Shown here: one piece after another, positions 56,983 through 64,000 of the stretch | Position numbering within the stretch: the stretch's first letter is position 1 | Layout: each line of letters begins with the position of its first letter | Source of the DNA: Tetraselmis striata | Lineage: Eukaryota; Chlorophyta; Chlorodendrophyceae; Chlorodendrales; Chlorodendraceae | Assembly: GCA_006384855.1 (NCBI GenBank) | Contig: VCJN01000275.1 | Location: 124,001-188,000 of the forward strand | Length of the DNA: 64,000 bases | Direction of reading: 5' to 3' | The notes under the pieces: model-generated | What the model saw: only the letters and a program-made list of their open reading frames with translations | The model's database searches: none | What the model was told of the DNA's origin: nothing | Translations under genes and position numbers: made by a program

Positions 56983-58290
56983 TGGAGACGGCGGTGACTA
57001 TCGACTTTCAAGAAGCGCGGGCGGAGGCACAGCGGTGCGTGAATGAGCGGGTGGTGGCGGCGGTGGGGGCCGATGACCCCGTGGTTTTGAATAGCGCGTT
57101 GAAGTGGAAGTATCTGCTGCCGCAGTTGTTGCTCAAGGCCCCGGGCCGAGGCGGGCGGCGGCGGCATGAAGCCTTGGCGTGGCGCTTCCGCGCATTCGCC
57201 GAGCGGCGCATGACCGAACTCGTGCGCTCATGTGACGATGCCCGCACCGGTGCGCTCTGTTCCAGACATGTCCGCTAGCGTCAAACGGACGCTCACCTCG
57301 TTATTGCGGCGCTGCTCCTGGGCACCGCTAACACTGTGCGTTGGTGGAGGAGGGAGACCTCTCCCGAGCGGCGGGGCGATTATCTTCTAAGGAAACGGGC
57401 GACCTATCCGATCCTTCTTCCTCGCCCATTTGCGCGACAAGCACCCGTCCCTTGGCCACCCGATCCCAAACACCGCGTATGATATTTCAGTCGATGAGGC
57501 CGCCCTGACGGTGGATATATGCGCGTGCCGTACCAACAACTCAAGCAGCACTTGGCGGCAGGGCCCTTTGGCATGCAAAACGAGTATCTCCGCTGCTTGG
57601 TGGGCGAATACGCCCCGGCGTCGAGGCCTGTGGCGGTCCGCGCCATGTCGGAGGTCGCCTCAGTGTACCTCCAAGGACACATCCCCATCCATGTGGTTCG
57701 ACCGGCGCTTCGCCTCTGCTAGGCTTGTGGCCCCTGTCAAGAAGCTAGGCGAGGGCGGGGCCCCGGACGTGCGGCATGTGGCAGTCGGGGAGGCGGCAGA
57801 GCGGCGCGCAGCGGAGCGGGCAATGATGGGCAACATGAAGGAAGCGTATGTGTCGGTGCTTGCACCGTCTCAACTCGGATCGGCGACTTTCCGCCGGCGA
57901 CTTTATGCTCGTCCACGGCGTCCGCCTCATCGCCGAGATGCTTGGCCCACGTGCCGTCATCGTCCACACCGACCCTCGCAACGCTTACAACGAGGCGTGG
58001 GGCCGCACCATCATCCAACGCAACATCGATTGCTCTCCTCTACACCCTGTCATCCTTGCGCTCATGGCCTCCCTCTCTACGCTTTCGTTTATGCTCGTGG
58101 ACGATCGGTCCGCCCCTCTGCGGTCGGAGGACGGAGTGCAACAGGGCGCGCCGTTGGCCTCGACTTCCCTCTTCGTCGCGATTTGCCCATAGGTGCAGCA
58201 GTACGACCGCACGTTGGCGGGATACTCGTCGCGGATCCGTTTCATTCGCTGCGTCATCGATGTATTTGTCCGGGTATGGGATATTTAACG
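56983..58290 (+). pseudogene. Second LINE-type reverse transcriptase remnant
   Basis: Frames must be changed repeatedly to read it. In order one finds VVLNSALKWKYLLPQLLLKA and GRGGRR (57080-57160), VRHVAVGEAAERRAAER (57770-57830), MLVHGVRLIAEMLGP (57905-57950), motif A DPRNAYNEAW (about 57971), motif B GVQQGAPLAS (about 58136) and a motif C-like FIRCVIDVFV (about 58238) in which the expected DD is ID. This belongs to a different RT lineage from LINE-A (low similarity outside motifs). The copy is inactive. Confidence 0.65.
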
Positions 58291-61200
58291 CGGAGGAAAC
58301 CTACATGCGAACAGCGCGCTCGCGGGTTCGCATGCGCATCGGCACTATCTTGACTCGTCCGCGCGGCGAGTCAGCTATGGCGCATATCACATACTGCAAA
58401 AGAGCACGCCCCCCTTGGTCGGCGTCCCTCTTTCCCCTTACTTGTCTTGTCAGAGAGACGACGAGACGCATAGGTCGAGCCTGTGTGAGACGACTGGCGG
58501 TGTAAGAGACTGAGATCGGCGAGAGTAGTGACGAGGATCGCAATATGTGAGACCTGCACGCACCTTGCCCCACTGCTTGAGTGGCGGAAGCGCGCGTGCT
58601 TTTCCACCCGGTGTGCATGTGTGTGCTGCGTGACGTGCTGTGCTACAGCGTTGAGTACGTAGCAAACGGTTTACAGCCGTGGCCAAGAAAGCATAAAGTA
58701 CTGTGCGGCGGCGGTCCGAGGTGGAGCAATCTTCATAGCACTTCATACTACTCACCCCGCCCCGGAGTGGGCGTGATCGGCAGAACCGGTCTGCACTAAT
58801 GCCATGTAGGTGTCAAGGAGGGACCAATAAAGCCTAGGTTCGCGTTCATTGTTTGGCACAAGGCCACAACCAACTAAAAACGGGAAACGCACATAGGAGG
58901 CAGCAACATGTTGGCGGTGTAGCGCGCTACCGGTCATCACATCCGCACTCGCGCTCCAGGTGGTGGGTGGCCTGATGCATGGGTTGTAGGACGCGCAAGT
59001 TTGAGCCCAATCAATACATAATGCCACCGCTGCAATGCATGGGCATTTGCATTGCATGGCAATACATTGCGATGAATAACTGTGTGCCAATATTGCGGAC
59101 AATTCTCCACATTTTTTAATCCCACAGTTTTTCAAGCTAGCTTAGAGATAATCGCCGTTGGCTCCGCTGGGCTAAGTTAAAGTAGTACCTACACATAAAT
59201 TGATTTCGGTTCCACAGGGGCATCATGCTTATACCACCAGTACCATCCGAGGGCTAAGCGCGGGTTCGCCCCCTAAACTGCAATAATTTCACGACTAGTG
59301 CACATGTCCGTGCGCATGATGTAACACATGTCACCCAAATATTCCAAGGGGGGGAGCTGGAATGATAAGAGGGTCGACGCGACGTGGAGACCCATCCAAG
59401 AAAAGGTCCTCGCGCCTTGAAGCCTGCTTTGGGTGGCACATTACATGCCCCCATCATGCGCCCCGGCCACCCATAAGGAGTTGGCTAGCAGGCAGACCAT
59501 AGTATCGGGTGTCTTTGACATGCTGTAGAACTTCGTTTTATCGGATTGATACCCCCGTTGAGTGATACAGAAAGCACTGCTCACGGGCTTAGAGTTCCAA
59601 TCCGCTCTACTTCAGATGTAAATTCGGATATTAAAACGACGAGTTGATTTATGAATTTCCGCGTGATTGCAAGATTACTGTTGTTTGCATGGCGGGTATC
59701 CAGTTTGCAAATTATGTCGCACACAGCTTGCTAGCTGGCCATAGACTCTGAACCATGCGCCGAGCAGCATGGTGTAGGTGGCTAACACATGTACATCGAC
59801 GAACATGGGAGAAAAAGACGATTAGTTATGCCCAAATGCCGATGTGCCGTGCGCTCATACCGGCGACAACCCCGCCGGTTTCAAACACTTTGTTACACTG
59901 ATATTGCCACAGCATCACAAGTGCCGCGCGCCCACCGCACACCGTCGCATTGACCCTAGCACATCATGTGCACGCTTTTTTGATTTATCCGCAATGGCCG
60001 CAACGGCATGGGTTTTGTGCGGGTTCATCGACTAGTATGAAAGCGATCCAAGCGAAATCACACCCATAAAACATGCAAGGACGTTTGTGGCATGTTGTAT
60101 GTGCAATAATGATGTCTACGGTAGCCTCCCACTTGCAGCCCTCCCCATGCTCACGACATGGTCACTATGTGAGACCTACGAATCGACGTCGTTGATTTAT
60201 ATAGAGCAGCTCGGTGTATGGCTTTGTGTACTACTGTGGCGGCGATGAGTGATGGCACGGCGCGCCGGTCGTGAGCAGTGGCAGCCTTACAGTACCTGAC
60301 GGCGTCGCATATCTCCATAGCGTCAGCATCATTTAGTTTCACGGCGGAGACTGGATGTGAGGTCTAGATGTACTGATGTACGATGTAGCACTTGTAGTCA
60401 TTACTTGCGTACCATCTACTTCGGGTACCATAACTTGCGCCCTTTGCACATGTCAAATCTACCAATGCTGCCAAGTCGGTCATACAGTGGCCACTACATA
60501 TGTACTGTCGGAGGCATGGACAATATGTAATGTATTTCGACTCGTAAAAACCAAAAGGCAACTATGTACAATGCAAAAGCTAAAGGCAAGCCCTACAAAT
60601 CACGTGACAGCACTATAAACGAACCATCGACGTCTACCATGCATATGGCCGCGCATATATGCCAACAGTCCACCAGCTCAGCAGCATCACAGTCACTGCT
60701 AAGTGGGGTACAGCTACTGGGCGAGCCTGTGAAGAGGACGACTGATGCATGATGCTTTGCAACAGCGGGACTGACGCAACGAGTGGAACATCCCAGAAAC
60801 CCTCGCCGCACACCCGCCGAGCGGTACGTCGCACTGCTACCCAGGTGCACATGTACGCAACCGAAGTCGGAGTTCGTCGCGCCATCAGTAGAAAGGCAAT
60901 TCGGCTGCTGGGCACCTTTGCATATTCTGAACCAACCTGTGACGCAGCCGTGGGATGGTGTAGCGCCCTTCCGCTTACATATCTGCTGCACCCCGTACTG
61001 CCGTTGGGCTACAAATAATACCTCAGCAGGCGTAATAAGGATCGCCCGTATTCATCTTTAAAATGGTTCGCCACTCCTACCGCTCATTTCGCTCCACGCT
61101 CCGTTCGCTGAATCAGTCTTGGGGCGCTGTCCAATAACACAGGGCCAAAATGTACACAAGTCAGCCTTACAGCCTCTCTTCCCCGATCTTCCCCACAGAA

Positions 61201-61519
61201 TAAGCCCCCTCTCACTGCAACCCCCCCCCCCCCCCCCCCCCCCCTTGCCAACAACACACAACAGGGAATCGAGCTGCCACGCCCTGCATCGGTAAAAGGC
61301 ATCCCTTGGACATGCTGCGCACCGGTGATGGCCGTGGCGATGTGGACGCCGTCTGGCGCTATGGTGGTCAGCATGTGGCTGCTCCACCCAGGGGAGCAGC
61401 CAGAACTGTCCCCTTGCTGCGAGGACGGGCGGCACTGGATGAGCCACTCGAGCCCCCGGTGCGTGTCGGGAGGAGCCCCGCCCTCGGACGCATCTGCACT
61501 TGGCCACCGTGAGGTTCCA
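58291..61519. other. Gene-poor region
   Basis: No gene recognised on either strand. Base composition is nearer 50 percent GC than the flanking genes. A 24-base C run occupies 61221-61244. Part of 61084-61519 could be untranslated or last-exon sequence of the Rab3GAP gene. Confidence 0.4.
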
Positions 61520-64000
61520 TCAGCATGATGCCTGCAGCTGGCAATTGACCACCATGCCCGGCATGGCAGGCTTATGCATGGGAGGAAGCGGGTCGGGGGA
61601 TGATGCACGGAAGCAGGGGCTTTCACCCAAGCTGAGTAACATTGAGATGTACTCCCGCTCAGCAGACGTCTCGACCGTAGCCTTCCGAAGGCAGTGCTGC
61701 TGGTGGCCGCGTCCCGGCCCTTCCTTCCCCCCAGCCAGAGCCGCTTGCAGAAGATCATCCGCAAGGCGCACCACCTCGGGCTGGTTGCCCAGGCGCCTCA
61801 GCAGCGACTCCGCCACCAGAAGCACTCTCTCGAGGTACGACAGCCGCTGCAGCACGTAGCCACGCTCACCATCGGAGCCCACCTAACGGCCCGCTCAGAA
61901 GCGTCAGCATCTCCCCCACCTCCTGCCTTCCTTGATCCGCATTGGTTAGCTGCGTGGATCCTCGTCAAGCACACACAACTCTAAACGGCATTTGCATTCC
62001 GAACACGCGTGGCAGAGCGCGGTGCGTACTTGCTGCTGAAGGACGCCAGCCACCTGCTGCACGACCTCCCGAACCGTCCGTTTCGCTGATGGCAGCGCCG
62101 CCCCTGCAGACTACAGTTCACCAGCCAGCAGCCCCGTGCTCATTGCACGCCCCACACCCGTCAGTCTCTTCACGGCCATGCGCCAACTACGGGCGGCACA
62201 GCCTCACCTCGCTGAGCAACCCCACCGCAGCCGCAATGCCCAGGGCGTGCAGCTCCTGGAACAGCTTCTCCGGTTGGAGCGTCTCGAGGAAGTGGAGCGC
62301 TCGCTCGCCCTCCTGGCCCGGCTCGAACAGTGGCTTCTGCTCCGATGCCGTGCTGCGAGGAAGGGCCAAACACGCAGTTCAACAGAGTGGGTGTGGGGCC
62401 TTTGCCGCACATGTAGTGCCCCTCAGCCAAGGAAAACCGTCCCGCAATTAGAAGGGGACATGCAGGACAACCTGTGGGGGGTGCAGGCTGATGCTGGGCA
62501 GCCATATATTGTGGCATACGCACCGCGCCTGTGCCAGCTCCCAGCACGCCAGCCAGGTGTTGCCAGGCACCGCCATGCGCTTGGAGAGCCTCCCGCGTGG
62601 CTGCTGCTCCCCCGGCGCCCAATCCGCAGGGGAGTACCAGCGGATGAAGTCCTCAAATACGCAGCCCGGGTTGGCAGCCTGTTTCGCCGCCGCAATGGGT
62701 GACAAGGGGATGTTAACATCTGCTGTCGTTTATGGCCCATCCACATTTACATTTTTGCTTTCGTATTGATGATTGAGAGACAGAAGGGACAGAAGGGGAT
62801 ACAGAGATAGAAGGGGAGAGACACCGACCTTTGTTATATACAAAAGTAGAAGTGAAACAATCATATAAATCAAGATTGTCATAATATTCATATACACTGT
62901 AACACGTCATATTTACACACCCACAGAGGAAAAGGTGACGACTCGCAGCTGCGTTTTATCAGACACCAGGGTATGGGGCGTTGACCAGTAAAGAACACAC
63001 ACACACACATCAGTGGCTAACTGGCGTGGCTACTTGGCCAACTGGCGTCGCTGCGTCTCAGTTGGGGCGCATTTAGCTTGCCCCCCTCCGCCCCAGTGAA
63101 GCAGGCTAGCATGATGTATTGTTGTGTAATTGCGCTCAGTGAGTAGATACGGGTACACAATAGATCAGGCCAGCTCATGGGGTACTTCAACCTTAAAGGC
63201 GCTCATGTCGCTCAGCAGCTGGTCGCCCTGCAGGCGGACATGTACGCTGTCGAGCTGGTTGGAGCCTGCACCAAGCACGACTGATCAGCTACCCGCAGGC
63301 AGCCGCAAAGCGCCTAGCGTGGCAGCGCACAGCGTTGTGATCCTGCCACATCTGCGGTCTGTGTGTCCTACCTGCACTTTCAAGTATCGGTCAACAGGCA
63401 GTGGGACTAGGGAGAGCCCGCTAGGGAACCCAAAGCTGCGGGAAGCCTTCGTCGACCAGTTCAAGTTGTTCAAGGCAACGGCGCTCGCGGCTACGGCCAT
63501 GTTATCCCCATTACACGAACCATCATACGTTGACCGATGTGCGCAGGCTGCCAAGAATTGGGAAGCCGACCTGGCGGGTGGCATCCAGAGGGACCAGTGG
63601 GGCCAGGACCAGAGGGGGAAGGTGTCTCACCCAGGGAGTGCAGCACCTCCTCCCTCTCAGTCATGAGGTCCTCTGTCAGGATGGCCGGCCGTTGCAGGCG
63701 CGGGATGTTGACAGGCCGGTGCTCAGCCTCCAGCAGGCGCGCTCCCGCCAGCTGACCCACCACTCCCTTTGCCTCGGCCTGCCAGCCAGGAAGGCAAATC
63801 AGTTCCACCTGAGGCGCGAACGAGGCGGGCAACAACCGAATACAACTTTCCTCCTGTCTATTACTGCCCTTCGGGCTGATATCCAGAAGCACAGGAGCCA
63901 CGCTGGGCTCCCTGCCAGCCTCCACGGCCCATCTCGCGCACAGACACAGGGGGCAACACCACTGCGGCGCAAAGCACCACACACCAGCTGTAGCCGGATG
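61520..64000 (-). CDS. RAB3GAP1: Rab3 GTPase-activating protein catalytic subunit, C-terminal part (runs off the window)
   Basis: Exons on the minus strand: 63778-63631 (PAILTEDLMTEREEVLHSLG), 63265-63192 (QLLSDMSAFK), 62678-62524 (AANPGCVFEDFIRWYSPADW, LSKRMAVPGNTWLACWE), 62352-62208 (EQKPLFEPGQEGERALHFLE), 62110-62030 (VREVVQQVAGVLQQQ) and 61846 downward (LSYLERVLLVAESLLRRLG, AEREYISML). All these junctions are GT-AG and in phase. The order and the A-NPGC..EDF.RWYSP..W core match the Rab3GAP1 family, whose C-terminal region belongs to the complex acting on Rab18 and Rab3 in membrane traffic. The 3' end (stop near 61520) is tentative because a donor-like GTGAAA follows SLG. The N-terminal exons lie beyond 64000; sequence at 63779-64000 holds intron and possibly part of one more exon. 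Confidence 0.87.

Noticed and set aside
59000..59130. Regulatory array of repeated ATGCAT/GCAATG words
   Set aside because: Short, low-information words in AT-rich sequence without regular spacing; no adjacent gene supports a function.
1..64000. CRISPR arrays, rRNA genes, prokaryotic operons or prophage
   Set aside because: No regularly spaced short repeats with unique spacers, no rRNA-like blocks and no closely packed co-directional intronless genes were found.

Overview
This is a nuclear DNA window from a eukaryote, most likely a unicellular alga. Protein-coding genes are split by GT-AG introns with GC-rich GTGCG-type donors and GCAG acceptors, exons are GC-rich, and the TE load is high. 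The gene set (Sen1-type helicase, SYF2, cyclophilin, Rab3GAP catalytic subunit, GT29 sialyltransferase-like protein, ankyrin-kinase) is eukaryotic. The splice-site style resembles green algae, but I cannot assign a lineage from sequence alone.

Layout. 0.6-5.3 kb (minus): an ankyrin-repeat/protein-kinase gene with two frame breaks in its 3' part. 6.5-9.5 kb (plus): a 5'-truncated non-LTR retrotransposon (called LINE-A here) between perfect 13-bp target-site duplications. 9.6-19.2 kb: a decayed DIRS-type tyrosine-recombinase retroelement (minus orientation) with about 1-kb inverted terminal repeats, carrying a 240-bp SINE-like insertion in one repeat and a piggyBac-like remnant inside. 19.4-24.7 kb (plus): a 17-exon Sen1-like helicase whose proposed exon phases all agree (818 codons). 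24.0-37.2 kb: a tandem segmental duplication of about 6.5 kb that starts at the penultimate helicase exon, so the second copy carries a broken helicase 3' end. 37.8-41.6 kb (plus): a cyclophilin with a C-terminal extension, then the splicing factor SYF2, followed by a three-copy tandem repeat. 43.9-49.5 kb (minus): a gene whose exons encode two consecutive GT29 sialyltransferase-like domains that join in phase. 49.6-58.3 kb: repeats, a full-length LINE-A copy (minus, 13-bp TSD) split by a 1.6-kb insertion, and a second decayed reverse transcriptase. 61.5-64 kb (minus): the 3' part of a Rab3GAP catalytic-subunit gene running off the window.

The host genes are unrelated housekeeping, trafficking or glycosylation functions; nothing resembles an operon or a prokaryotic defence system. 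A recurring property is long homopolymeric C tracts on the sense strand of introns. The most notable items are the fused double-GT29 gene, the DIRS element with long inverted repeats, and the LINE-A family with a putative C-terminal restriction-like endonuclease and an apparent SINE partner sharing its 3' tail.
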